Assembly (NCBI GenBank): GCA_965363355.1
Contig: CBDTTM010000076.1
Location: forward strand, 1 to 11,134
From: CBDTTM01 sp965363355
Lineage (GTDB): Bacteria > Bacillota > Negativicutes > Selenomonadales > Selenomonadaceae
Length of the DNA stretch: 11,134 nt
Direction of reading: 5' to 3'
The position numbers and the translations under genes are program-made. Shown here one piece after another: positions 1 through 6,762 of the stretch (position 1 is its first letter; each line of letters opens with the position of its first letter). Below the pieces are notes generated by a model. That model ran no database searches and was not told the DNA's origin. It worked only from the letters and a program-made list of their open reading frames with translations.

Positions 1-35
1 TGCGACAGCCTCTTATTTTTTGTGTGAAATTGAGT

Positions 36-431
36 TTAAAACGTAATGACTTTAGGCTCACCAGTAAAGGAATAAATGGTTGCTGTCGCATTTTTGAGAT
101 ACAGTACTTCCATTAAGTTATCATCAACATTGTACATTTTACTGAGGATACCGTTGTTGTCATCCATCATTTTTACGCGAGCTTCACGTCTGTCATCATG
201 AACGGCTTGTGCGTCGATGCGGATCCATGTTCCTTTGTGCATAGCAGAAATTGAGATTTTTGGATTTTTTAGCATTTGTTTATATACGTCTTTTTGATTA
301 TTGGTTACGATATAAAGCTTTCCTTCAAATTCGGCAACCGCGCCAAATGGTCTTACTTTTGGTTGATCTCCTTCAACCGTTGCCAAGTAAAATGTGCCGC
401 ATTCTTTTAAATACGTAAAAACATCGTTCAT
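36..431 (-). CDS. Pyridoxamine 5'-phosphate oxidase-like FMN-binding protein
   Basis: This 131-residue protein looks like a small single-domain split-barrel flavoprotein of the PNPOx-like superfamily, cytosolic, with no signal peptide or membrane segment. Visible family features are the N-terminal helix followed by 'FYLATVEGDQPKVRPFG' (residues 14-30), a strand 'KLYIVTNNQKDVYKQM', then 'NPKISISAM' and 'GTWIRIDAQAV', the order seen in FMN/flavin-binding split barrels. The start at 431 is preferred over an open extension to 494 because the reverse strand carries AAAAAAGGAG about 9 bases before this ATG, and the extension would overlap the promoter. It is divergent from an HxlR regulator, a common pairing in clostridia, so it is a probable target of that regulator. 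The substrate is unknown. It is unlikely to be true vitamin B6 oxidase PdxH, which is longer. Family call is confident, function is not. Confidence 0.88.
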   Translation of the reverse strand: MNDVFTYLKECGTFYLATVEGDQPKVRPFGAVAEFEGKLYIVTNNQKDVYKQMLKNPKISISAMHKGTWIRIDAQAVHDDRREARVKMMDDNNGILSKMYNVDDNLMEVLYLKNATATIYSFTGEPKVITF

Positions 432-469
432 GTTGTATTGCTCCTTTTTTCTACATATGATATAGTCAT

Positions 470-494
470 TTGTATTACAAGTATTATTATACAA
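470..494. promoter_or_regulatory. Nested inverted repeats, candidate HxlR operator
   Basis: A perfect odd palindrome TTGTA-T-TACAA lies at 470-480. A second perfect pair, TTGTAT (470-475) and ATACAA (489-494), encloses it, and GTAT/ATAC arms lie at 481-484 and 489-492. These overlap the -10 and start point of the leftward promoter in the region between the divergent genes. HxlR proteins bind as dimers to such dyads, so this is where repression or activation would be expected. The assignment is inferred from position and symmetry. Confidence 0.5.
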
Positions 495-513
495 ACTAAT
501 GCTATAAAAACAA
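486..513 (-). promoter_or_regulatory. Candidate promoter for the PNPOx-like gene
   Basis: Read on the minus strand, a perfect -10 TATAAT occupies 491-486 and a weak -35 TTGTTT occupies 513-508, 16 bases apart. Transcription would start near 479, giving a leader of about 48 bases before the ATG at 431. The -35 box matches the consensus at only three of six bases, so the call rests on the -10. Confidence 0.45.
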
Positions 514-525
514 GTACGATTATTT

Positions 526-551
526 ATGATACCAGTATTATAAATGATACC
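526..551. repeat. Direct repeat ATGATACC x2 in the hxlR leader
   Basis: ATGATACC occurs at 526-533 and again at 544-551, 18 bases apart. The second copy directly abuts the GGAGG ribosome binding site of the HxlR gene. Tandem copies at this place could serve autoregulation, but they are short and the region is AT-rich. Confidence 0.4.
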
Positions 552-560
552 GGAGGGCTA

Positions 561-953
561 ATGAAAAAGGAATTATTTGGGCGATGTCCTTATGTGACTT
601 CGCAAAAGATATTGAATGGTAAATGGGCAACTTATATCCTGTATTTGCTGCAAGATGAACCGGTACGATTCAATGAACTATTGCGGCGCTTACCAGAAGA
701 AATGACACATGCTACATTATCGAGGCAGCTTAAAATATTAGAAGAAGAGGGCCTGATCATAAGAAAGGAATATCGACAGATTCCACCGAAAGTCGAATAT
801 TGCCTAAGTGAAATCGGTGGGAAATTCAAGCCAGTCTTGGATGCACTTGAAATATGGGGAATGGAGTATATTGGGTATTTAAAAGCAAAACCTGAGCAGC
901 TGGATAAAATGGAAAAATTAACGGAATTACCAGATCGGTCTATAATTAAGTGA
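561..953 (+). CDS. HxlR-family winged-helix transcriptional regulator
   Basis: This 130-residue protein is a MarR-like winged-helix regulator of the HxlR family. It shows the family N-terminus with a conserved cysteine in 'CPY' (Cys9), then 'LNGKWATYILYLL', 'VRFNELLRRLPE', the recognition region 'MTHATLSRQLKILEEEGLI' and the wing 'PPKVEYCLSEIG'. In characterised HxlR members such as YodB and HypR of Bacillus subtilis, the N-terminal cysteine senses electrophiles or disulfide stress, so thiol sensing is plausible here. The start at 561 is chosen because GGAGG lies at 552-556. An in-frame extension to 438 has no such site and gives a low-complexity tail over the operator region. It is divergent from the PNPOx-like gene and 132 bases before a Rossmann-fold reductase, both probable targets. 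The inducer cannot be told from sequence. Confidence 0.92.
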   Translation: MKKELFGRCPYVTSQKILNGKWATYILYLLQDEPVRFNELLRRLPEEMTHATLSRQLKILEEEGLIIRKEYRQIPPKVEYCLSEIGGKFKPVLDALEIWGMEYIGYLKAKPEQLDKMEKLTELPDRSIIK

Positions 954-986
954 CGATTGCTTGAAAAAATTTGATATTTGTTTATT

Positions 987-1015
987 TTTACAAAGGTATG
1001 TGAATTACCTATAGC
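987..1015 (+). promoter_or_regulatory. Promoter with operator-like inverted repeat for the Rossmann gene
   Basis: The -35 TTTACA (987-992) and -10 TATAGC (1010-1015) are separated by 17 bases. The spacer holds an inverted repeat AGGTA (994-998), seven bases, TACCT (1006-1010), so a bound dimer would cover the promoter. The N7 spacing is that of the YodB-type TACT-N7-AGTA box, although the half-site bases differ. The adjacent HxlR protein is the natural candidate. The leader to the ATG is about 65 bases. Confidence 0.5.
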
Positions 1016-1085
1016 GAAGAAGTACAGATGATTTTTAGTAAGGGCTTAATGCTGGAAAAACTATATCGGGGAGGCTGGAGAAATA

Positions 1086-1724
1086 ATGAAGATTGCAATC
1101 ATTGGTGCGGCAGGGATGGCTGGGCAGGCGATTTACAAAGAAGCGATAGCCCGTGGGCATGAAGTGACCGGAGTTGTAAGAAACGAAGCAAAGGCGAAAG
1201 AAATTCTTGGCGATCAAGCGAAGCTTTTGGTGAAAGATGTATTTTCTTTGCAGAAAGAGGATTTGACGCATTTTGAAGTGGTAGTCAATGCATTTGCGAC
1301 CGCTCCGAACATGGCGTATCAGCATGTCGACCTCGCAGCAAAATTAGTAGCGTTCTTTAGAGAAACTGAAACGCCACGACTGTTTTTTATTTTAGGTGCA
1401 GGCAGCTTGCTTGCTTCAAATGGAGAAATTTTCTTAGAAACGATTCGGACGATGCCGGGAGCAGAAGCTTGGGTGAGCATTCCTGAAAATCAGTTCAAAG
1501 AGCTAGAATTTTTGAAGCATGTTGACAATGTAAACTGGGTCGGGGTATCTCCATCGGCGGAGTTCAAAGCCGGAGAAAAACATGTTCCGGTTTTGGGGAA
1601 AGATTCACTTTTATGTGCAGCTGACGGAAAATCCCATACGACCAGTGGAACAATGGCCGTGGCCATTCTCGATGAAATTGAAAAACCTACTATCCGGCAA
1701 GCAAGATTTACGGTTTCCGATTGA
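1086..1724 (+). CDS. NAD(P)-binding Rossmann-fold protein (atypical SDR, YwnB-like)
   Basis: This 212-residue protein is a cytosolic NAD(P)H-binding protein of the atypical short-chain dehydrogenase group (NAD(P)H-azoreductase, SDR_a5, YwnB-like). The N-terminal 'KIAIIGAAGMAG' gives the GxxGxxG nucleotide loop (Gly7, Gly10, Gly13), followed by a basic patch 'VVRNEAKAKEI' after strand 2, which suggests NADPH. 'VVVNAF' and 'FFILGAGSLL' mark the later strands. No YxxxK catalytic pair of classical SDRs is obvious, as is usual for this subgroup. TGGAG at 1076-1080 places the start at 1086. It follows the HxlR gene with its own promoter candidate and ends in a hairpin at 1793-1828. Such proteins often reduce quinones or are regulated by redox state. 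The substrate here is unknown. Confidence 0.85.
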   Translation: MKIAIIGAAGMAGQAIYKEAIARGHEVTGVVRNEAKAKEILGDQAKLLVKDVFSLQKEDLTHFEVVVNAFATAPNMAYQHVDLAAKLVAFFRETETPRLFFILGAGSLLASNGEIFLETIRTMPGAEAWVSIPENQFKELEFLKHVDNVNWVGVSPSAEFKAGEKHVPVLGKDSLLCAADGKSHTTSGTMAVAILDEIEKPTIRQARFTVSD

Positions 1725-1792
1725 GTTGTATGTACATTTAATCTGGGCGGAACGGTAGCTTTGTTTTATGCAGAAGTGAGATAGCCATATGG

Positions 1793-1831
1793 ATAAGCCT
1801 TCTATGAAATATAACATAGAAGGCTTATTTT
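1793..1831 (+). terminator. Intrinsic terminator after the Rossmann gene
   Basis: A perfect 14-bp stem is formed by 1793-1806 (ATAAGCCTTCTATG) and 1815-1828, with an 8-base AT-rich loop, followed by a short TTTT-type tail. The stem is very strong but the U tract is short, so read-through is possible. The 90 bases between the stop codon and this hairpin hold nothing else I recognise. Confidence 0.75.
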
Positions 1832-1879
1832 GCTGCCCGTTTTTCTTCTTTAAAATATCATTTTGTTTTTGTGAACCTA

Positions 1880-1910
1880 TTGCCTTGGAGTGGACTCTAA
1901 GTGGTAAACT
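1880..1910 (+). promoter_or_regulatory. MerR-type promoter (19-bp spacer) for the metallo-hydrolase
   Basis: The -35 TTGCCT (1880-1885) and -10 TAAACT (1905-1910) are 19 bases apart. A dyad CTTGGAGT (1884-1891), GG, ACTCTAAG (1894-1901) fills the spacer with one mismatch between arms. An overlong spacer with a central dyad is the hallmark of promoters that MerR-family activators untwist. The half-site CTTGGAGT resembles known MerR-family boxes. The predicted start near 1917 gives a leader of about 39 bases. Confidence 0.75.
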
Positions 1911-1955
1911 TACAGTAGGGTTTCTGTACAAAATTTTTAAGTAATTAAATGGAAT

Positions 1956-3092
1956 GTGGTGGAAGTTATAAATAGACGGAATTTTATTGCTGGGGCGGCC
2001 GCTTTGCTTGGCCTTTCAGCGGTTGGGGCAGATTTGTTTATTCATCGGCCGGAGTTTGGTCGGCAGCCAAATGGGGCTAGGCTAAAGCGGATAGAATCAT
2101 CACCGCATTATAAAAATGGCCAGTTCCAATGCTTAGAGCCCATTGAAAATATAATGGAAGGCGATGAAAACCGCTTTGTTGTCTTAGGAAAATTTCTATT
2201 TGAAGATAAAAAGAAAGAACGGTTGTTTCCTGAAACGTCGATGCTTTCGGCGAAAACAGATTTAAAAGCGCTTCCTGCTTCGAAAGATTGTATTGTCTGG
2301 ATGGGGCATTCATCTTTTTATATGCAGCTTGGCGGGCGGCGGATTTTAATCGATCCTGTATTCAGCGACTTTGCATCGCCGTTGTTTTTTATCAATAAAG
2401 CTTTTGCGGGGAGCAATGTTTATCGTGCAGACGATTTGCCGGATATCGACATTCTCGCGCTTTCGCATGATCATTGGGATCATCTTGATTATCCAACGAT
2501 TATGTCAATGAAAAATAAAATTGGTAAGATCGTATGTCCTTTAGGCGTTGGTGAATATTTTGAACAATGGGGATTTTCTCCAGCGCAAATCCACGAAGAG
2601 GATTGGTTCAAGGAAATCAAGCTAGCGGATGACTTTAGCGTCCATGTGCTGCCTTCGCAGCATTTTTCTGGCCGCTTTTTGACACCGAATGCTACGCAAT
2701 GGGGTGGCTTTGCTTTTATAAGCAATACTAAGCGCGTTTATTATAGCGGTGATGGTGGCTATGGTGAGCATTTTAAGGCAATCGGAAAAATCTTTGGCGG
2801 TTTTGATTTGGCAATCATCGAAAATGGGCAGTATAACGAGGCCTGGCATCGCGTACACCTCTTACCAGAAGAGAGTGCTAAGGCTGCACAAGAAGTTGGC
2901 GCCAAGGTTGTTTTGTCCGCCCATAATGGAAAATTTGCGCTAGCCCGCCATGCGTGGGATGAACCATATCGGGCATTTAAAGAGGCGAGCCAAGAGAAAA
3001 ATTATGAGCTCATCACCCCTCAAATCGGTGAGCTTGCCGATATTGGCAGGCAGGACAGGGCCTTTTCTGCCTGGTGGGAAGACATGAGGTAA
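1956..3092 (+). CDS. MBL-fold metallo-hydrolase (NAPE-PLD/UlaG-like) with Tat-like N-terminus
   Basis: This is a 378-residue metallo-beta-lactamase-fold hydrolase of the group that includes NAPE-PLD and UlaG-like enzymes. The metal motif HxHxDH is intact (His171, His173, Asp175, His176), with His236 in 'SQHFSGR', Asp266 in 'YSGDGGYG' and His323 in 'SAHNGKF' completing a dinuclear zinc site. Residues 6-25 read 'NRRNFIAGAAALLGL', a twin-arginine motif and hydrophobic stretch, so export or membrane anchoring outside the cytoplasm is likely. No clear cleavage site follows. The start is uncertain. GTG at 1956 or 1959 is in frame but without a good Shine-Dalgarno site, and the nearby ATG at 1954 is out of frame. 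The gene has its own MerR-type promoter and strong terminator, so it is a single-gene unit. The substrate is not predictable, phosphodiester or lactone-type ester being possible. Confidence 0.88.
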   Translation: MVEVINRRNFIAGAAALLGLSAVGADLFIHRPEFGRQPNGARLKRIESSPHYKNGQFQCLEPIENIMEGDENRFVVLGKFLFEDKKKERLFPETSMLSAKTDLKALPASKDCIVWMGHSSFYMQLGGRRILIDPVFSDFASPLFFINKAFAGSNVYRADDLPDIDILALSHDHWDHLDYPTIMSMKNKIGKIVCPLGVGEYFEQWGFSPAQIHEEDWFKEIKLADDFSVHVLPSQHFSGRFLTPNATQWGGFAFISNTKRVYYSGDGGYGEHFKAIGKIFGGFDLAIIENGQYNEAWHRVHLLPEESAKAAQEVGAKVVLSAHNGKFALARHAWDEPYRAFKEASQEKNYELITPQIGELADIGRQDRAFSAWWEDMR

Positions 3093-3108
3093 GTGATTTT
3101 GTTTTTTT

Positions 3109-3150
3109 GAGAACGGCTGTTGTATAGCCTTCTCGCAAGGGCAAGAGAAG
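3109..3150 (+). other. Two mutually exclusive hairpins downstream of the hydrolase gene
   Basis: TTCTC at 3130-3134 can pair with GAGAA at 3109-3113, extended by GGCT/AGCC (3115-3118 with 3126-3129). Alternatively CTTCTC at 3129-3134 pairs with GAGAAG at 3145-3150. Neither is followed by a U tract and neither overlaps the terminator stem further on. This may be only 3'-UTR structure. Confidence 0.35.
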
Positions 3151-3174
3151 ATGATGAAAAAGAGCAGACAAAAA

Positions 3175-3208
3175 GCTGGTATACAAATATAGTATGCCAG
3201 TTTTTTTT
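3175..3208 (+). terminator. Strong intrinsic terminator after the metallo-hydrolase
   Basis: The stem CTGGTATAC (3176-3184) pairs with GTATGCCAG (3192-3200) with one G-U pair, around a 7-base loop. It is followed by eight Ts (3201-3208), and A-rich bases upstream can extend the stem. Its position isolates the hydrolase transcript from the MATE gene and shows that the MATE coding region cannot begin upstream of it. Confidence 0.88.
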
Positions 3209-3227
3209 CGGGGAAATAAAATTATAC

Positions 3228-3258
3228 TTGACTTGTAGTGCACTCCAACTGATAGGAT
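3228..3258 (+). promoter_or_regulatory. MerR-type promoter (19-bp spacer) for the MATE pump
   Basis: The -35 TTGACT (3228-3233) and -10 TAGGAT (3253-3258) are 19 bases apart. The dyad is CTTGTAGT (3232-3239), GC, ACTCCAAC (3242-3249), with six of eight positions symmetric. The layout is the same, base for base, as at 1880 and 9771. Transcription would start near 3265, about 30 bases before the proposed TTG start codon. Confidence 0.75.
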
Positions 3259-3296
3259 ACATTAAGAAAAATAACAGAGAGTGTGGCTTATATATT

Positions 3297-4640
3297 TTGG
3301 AAAAGAAGCGTTTTTTTAGTAATAGAGCGTTGTTCAACTTATTTTTACCGATTATCATTGAACAATTCTTAGAATATCTGGTGGGGCTGGCGGATTCTAT
3401 CATGGCAGCGTCGGTGGGGGAAGCTGCAGTATCTGGAGTTTCTTTGGTGGATTTTGTCATGGCTCTTTTGATTAGCTTATTTGCTGCATTATCTACTGGT
3501 GGTGCGGTTGTCGCCGGGCAATATTTGGGGCGAAAGCAACAAGAAAAAGCAAGAAATACGGCAAATCAGTTGGTCTGGTTTGCTGGATTGAGTGCAGTAT
3601 TGATCATGGTTTTGGTGTATGTTTTGAAACCATTCATCCTTCATGGAGTTTTTGGGGCAATTACGCCTGAAGTGTATGGTTATGCGGACCGCTATTTAAT
3701 GATCACCGCAGCATCGATTCCTTTTTTAGCATTGTATAATGCTGGTGCAGCAATTTTTCGCACGATGGGCAATGCGCGCCTGCCTATGATGATCATGCTG
3801 GCGATGAATATAGCTCATGCAGCGGGGAATGCAGTGCTCATCTATGGCTTTCATTTTGGCGTCGAAGGCGTTGCCATACCGACACTTATTGCGCGTGTTG
3901 CGGCGGCGATCATTGTGCTGTTCCTTGTGATGGATAAAAAACAAGCTTTATATCTTGAATGCAATTGGAAACCGCAGTTTGATGCAAAAATCATTCATCA
4001 AATTTTAGGGATTGGCATACCCTATGGACTAGAAAACGGACTTTTTTATTTGGGGCGGATTGTTGTATTGAGTTTGGTTTCTCTTTTTGGAACCTCGGCA
4101 ATTGCCGCCAATGCAGTTGGTGGGACACTCGTCATGTTCGAGGCTTTGCCAGGAATGGCAATCGGCTTTGGGCTTACGGTCGTTGCAGCTCGCTGCATAG
4201 GAGCTAAGGATTATGAGCAGGCAAAATATTACACGAGGAAAGTCCTTAAAATCGTCTATGTAGCGCAAATTATCATGTGTACACTAGTGCTCTTGCTTCT
4301 GCCATCAATTTTGTCGATATATGGACTTTCGGCAGAGGCCGCTGATTTGACTTATAAACTGGTTTGGGCACATGCCATTGTGGAAATTATCATTTGGCCA
4401 CTAGCCTATACGCTTCCTGTAACATTTCGTGCTGCAGGTGATGCACGGTTTCCTATGGTCATTGGGACTGCCTCGATGATCTTTTGCCGGATTTTGCTCT
4501 CGTATGTATTTGCCTTGCATTTTGGCATGGGAATGTTTGGCACATGGGTTGCCATGTTTTTTGACTGGGCCGTCAAGGCACTGATTTTTTGCATTCGCTA
4601 TATAAAGGGCAGCTGGACCAAATATCAAGCAATTGGCTGA
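3297..4640 (+). CDS. MATE family efflux transporter
   Basis: This is a twelve-helix cation-coupled multidrug/toxin exporter of the MATE family in the cytoplasmic membrane, 447 residues from the proposed start, the normal family length. Family landmarks are 'FLPIIIEQFLEYLVGLADSIMAASVG' at the N-terminus, 'GGAVVAGQYLG', 'RTMGNARLPMMIM' closing the first six-helix half, and the pseudo-repeat 'FRAAGDARFPMVIG' in the second half. No ATG precedes the conserved N-terminus in frame. TTG at 3297 gives 'MEKKRFFSNRALFN', the usual MATE beginning. The frame is open back to 3120, but that stretch crosses a terminator and a promoter, so the longer protein is rejected. Only a weak GAGAGTG-like site precedes TTG. 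No terminator separates it from the flavodoxin gene 80 bases on, so co-transcription is likely. Substrate specificity is unknown. Confidence 0.9.
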   Translation: MEKKRFFSNRALFNLFLPIIIEQFLEYLVGLADSIMAASVGEAAVSGVSLVDFVMALLISLFAALSTGGAVVAGQYLGRKQQEKARNTANQLVWFAGLSAVLIMVLVYVLKPFILHGVFGAITPEVYGYADRYLMITAASIPFLALYNAGAAIFRTMGNARLPMMIMLAMNIAHAAGNAVLIYGFHFGVEGVAIPTLIARVAAAIIVLFLVMDKKQALYLECNWKPQFDAKIIHQILGIGIPYGLENGLFYLGRIVVLSLVSLFGTSAIAANAVGGTLVMFEALPGMAIGFGLTVVAARCIGAKDYEQAKYYTRKVLKIVYVAQIIMCTLVLLLLPSILSIYGLSAEAADLTYKLVWAHAIVEIIIWPLAYTLPVTFRAAGDARFPMVIGTASMIFCRILLSYVFALHFGMGMFGTWVAMFFDWAVKALIFCIRYIKGSWTKYQAIG

Positions 4641-4720
4641 AATTGCGGCTCGAGTAAAGGCTGTTGTTTCAACTGTTTGTATATGAATTTTAAGGTGAAT
4701 TGAGAGGGGTTTGAGGTAAG

Positions 4721-5242
4721 ATGGATTATACAGGTAAAAAGTGTTTGGTAGCGTATTTTTCGCGCCGCGGGAAAAACTATGTGAGTGGAAGTATTGTCAA
4801 TTTAGCGATGGGGAACACGCAAGTCGTGGCAGAGCGGTTGCAAGAACTGACGGATGGAGATTTGTTTGAGATCGATACGGTAAAGAAATACCCATTGGAG
4901 TATCAAGCGGCGACGCAGGTTGCACAAGATGAACTCGATACAGGCGCTAGACCCGAGCTGACGGAAAAACTTGCCAACATAGGGCAATATGAGGTTGTTT
5001 TTTTAGGGTATCCAAACTGGTGGGGCACGATGCCGATGGCGGTATGGACTTTTTTAGAGAGTTATGACTTTTCGGGGAAAATCATTTTGCCATTTTGTAC
5101 ACATGAGGGAAGCGGTCTTGGCCGCAGTGAAAGTGATGTTAAAAAGCTTTGCCCGGCAGCAATCGTAAAAAGAGGGCTGGCGATTCGTGGCAGTCAAGTG
5201 CGGTCCGCTGAAAAAAGCGTGGTGGATTGGCTCGATAAATAA
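4721..5242 (+). CDS. Cytosolic flavodoxin (flavodoxin_4 family)
   Basis: This 173-residue flavodoxin-like protein should bind FMN and carry electrons or reduce small molecules in the cytosol. It has no signal peptide. The phosphate-binding loop is 'YFSRRGKNYVSGSI' (residues 12-25). The loop 'GYPNWWGTMPMAVWTFLE' (97-113) supplies aromatic contacts to the isoalloxazine ring, and 'ILPFCTHEGSGLG' follows the next strand. GAGG at 4713-4716 fits the ATG at 4721. It is a paralogue of the lipoprotein at 9823, but its first loop is three residues longer ('SGSIVNLAMGNT' against 'VGNIAKGNT'). It lies 80 bases after the MATE gene without a visible terminator or good promoter, so it is probably driven from the MerR-type promoter at 3228. 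The redox partner is unknown. Confidence 0.9.
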   Translation: MDYTGKKCLVAYFSRRGKNYVSGSIVNLAMGNTQVVAERLQELTDGDLFEIDTVKKYPLEYQAATQVAQDELDTGARPELTEKLANIGQYEVVFLGYPNWWGTMPMAVWTFLESYDFSGKIILPFCTHEGSGLGRSESDVKKLCPAAIVKRGLAIRGSQVRSAEKSVVDWLDK

Positions 5243-5281
5243 AGGCAGGATCATTGTTCTTTTACTATTTTTGTATTTTGG

Positions 5282-5296
5282 TTGAAAAATATTCAA
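5282..5296. repeat. Inverted repeat TTGAA-N5-TTCAA upstream of the M24 peptidase
   Basis: Perfect 5-base arms TTGAA (5282-5286) and TTCAA (5292-5296) lie 90 bases before the M24 start codon. A -10-like TAGAAT occurs at 5318-5323, but no good -35 stands 16-18 bases upstream of it, so I cannot place the promoter. A small GCGAA/TTCGC hairpin (5339-5354) lies further on in the leader. The role is unknown. Confidence 0.3.
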
Positions 5297-5385
5297 AGAG
5301 CACAGACAAAGTTTGGCTAGAATGTTAAACTGGTGGAGGCGAAGGTCGTTTCGCTGAATGATTTTGCAAAGGGGCAGCATAAAAG

Positions 5386-6576
5386 ATGATAGAAATCACA
5401 CCAAAAACTGAAATAGAAGCAAGGACGAAAAAATTACAGCACGCACTGGTAAGACAAAATTTAGACGGCGCAATCCTTTTGCTAAATGCAGATTTGTTTT
5501 ATTTTACGGGTACGGTACAGAATGCGTATTTGTTCATTCCTGCGGCTGGCGAGTCGATATTGATGGTAAAACGCGGGCTTGAACGAGTGCAGGCAGAGTG
5601 TCAATTGCAGCATATCGTTGCAGTGAAGTCACCAAAAGAAATACCAGCTGTCTTAGAGCGATTTGATTACAAAAATATCAATCGTCTGGGCCTGGAACTG
5701 GATGTTTTGCCGGTCAATCTTTATAAGGTGTATAGCAAACTCTTTTCTACTGTAGAGTTTGAAGATGTATCGCCTTTGGTAAAAGAAGTCCGTTCGGTTA
5801 AGTCTTCCTACGAAATCGATATCTTGAAGAATGCCATTGAAGTTATGGATGAGGCCTTTTCTAAGGTGCCATCGCTCCTACAGGAAGGCATGACAGAAAT
5901 AGAGCTCGCGGCTTTATTTGAAGCGGAGTTACGAAAAGGCGGCTATGCGGGTTCTTGTCGAATGCGCGCATTTAATCAGGAACTTTTCTATGGGAATGTG
6001 TGCAGTGGCAGCAGTGCCAAATACTCGAGCTTTTTTGATGGACCTGTGGGCGGCATGGGGACATCTCCGGCTAATCCACAAGGAGCGGGCTGGAAAAAAA
6101 TCGAAAGAAATGAACCAGTCTATATGGACTATACCAGTATCATCCGAGGTTATACGGGAGACCAGACGCGCATCTTTTGTATAGGCGATTTACCGGAAAA
6201 AATGCAAAAAGCATTTGATGATATACTCATTCTTCAAAAAGAAGTGCTTCGTAATATAAAGCCAGGCGTTTTGGCTGAATATATTTATTTGCTCGCGCTG
6301 AAATTAGCCGAGAAAATGGGCTATAAAGATTATTTTATGGGCTATAAAAGTGACCAGGTTAAATTTCTAGGGCATGGAATTGGCATTGAACTCGATGAGT
6401 GGCCTATTTTTGCAAAAGGCATAAAGACGAAGATTGTGCCTGGGATGGTTTTTGCGCTAGAACCCAAGCTTGTCTTTGAAGATGGGGCAATAGGTACCGA
6501 AAATAGCTTTCTTATGACAGCGGACGGGCCTCAATGTTTAAGCAAAAGCCCGGAACGAATCATAAACATTGAATGA
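5386..6576 (+). CDS. M24 family aminopeptidase P-like metallopeptidase
   Basis: This 396-residue, probably cytosolic peptidase has a creatinase-like N-terminal domain (about residues 10-135) and a pita-bread M24 catalytic domain (about 145-396). All five metal ligands can be seen: Asp248 in 'MDYTS', Asp259 in 'GDQTR', His330 in 'GHGIG', Glu359 in 'FALEPK' and Glu372 in 'GTENS'. It should be an active two-metal enzyme, most likely a Xaa-Pro aminopeptidase or dipeptidase. Related families (creatinase, DMSP lyase DddP) share the fold, so peptidase specificity is inferred. A weak GGGG (5371-5374) precedes the ATG. It is unusual among redox genes and separated from them by 143 bases upstream and a terminator downstream, so it is probably an independent unit. 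Confidence 0.9.
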   Translation: MIEITPKTEIEARTKKLQHALVRQNLDGAILLLNADLFYFTGTVQNAYLFIPAAGESILMVKRGLERVQAECQLQHIVAVKSPKEIPAVLERFDYKNINRLGLELDVLPVNLYKVYSKLFSTVEFEDVSPLVKEVRSVKSSYEIDILKNAIEVMDEAFSKVPSLLQEGMTEIELAALFEAELRKGGYAGSCRMRAFNQELFYGNVCSGSSAKYSSFFDGPVGGMGTSPANPQGAGWKKIERNEPVYMDYTSIIRGYTGDQTRIFCIGDLPEKMQKAFDDILILQKEVLRNIKPGVLAEYIYLLALKLAEKMGYKDYFMGYKSDQVKFLGHGIGIELDEWPIFAKGIKTKIVPGMVFALEPKLVFEDGAIGTENSFLMTADGPQCLSKSPERIINIE

Positions 6577-6633
6577 TGCTAGGGTAAAGGCAAAGTTTTT
6601 CAGGGGGATTTTTGGCTTGAAGAGAAGCAAAAC

Positions 6634-6667
6634 GGCTGCTATGGATTTTTCCAATAGCGGCCATTTT
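6634..6667 (+). terminator. Intrinsic terminator after the M24 peptidase
   Basis: GGCTGCTATGGA (6634-6645) pairs with TCCAATAGCGGCC (6650-6662), allowing one G-U pair and a one-base bulge, around a TTTT loop. It is followed by ATTTT. It is a convincing hairpin with a short tail and lies 58 bases beyond the stop codon. Confidence 0.7.
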
Positions 6668-6762
6668 AAGTAGAAAAATATTCTTTTATAATGGGAATGG
6701 AATATGTTTAATATAAAGTTCTACGCTAATAGGAAAATAAAGCAATCATGATGAAGTTCAAT

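Noticed and set aside
432..494. N-terminal extension of the PNPOx-like protein
   Set aside because: AAGGAG precedes the ATG at 431, and the extension would overlap the candidate promoter and operator.
438..560. N-terminal extension of the HxlR protein
   Set aside because: It is Ile/Thr-rich low complexity over the operator region. The GGAGG at 552-556 supports the start at 561.
3047..3073. Hairpin CAGGCAG/CTGCCTG near the end of the metallo-hydrolase gene as a terminator
   Set aside because: It lies within the coding region and no T run follows closely. The real terminator is at 3175-3208.
3120..3296. N-terminal extension of the MATE protein
   Set aside because: It runs through an intrinsic terminator and a 19-bp-spacer promoter and has no MATE-like sequence.
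3020..3460. Antisense open frame on the minus strand
   Set aside because: It overlaps the terminator, the MerR-type promoter and the start of the MATE gene, shows no recognisable protein and has no ribosome binding site I can support.
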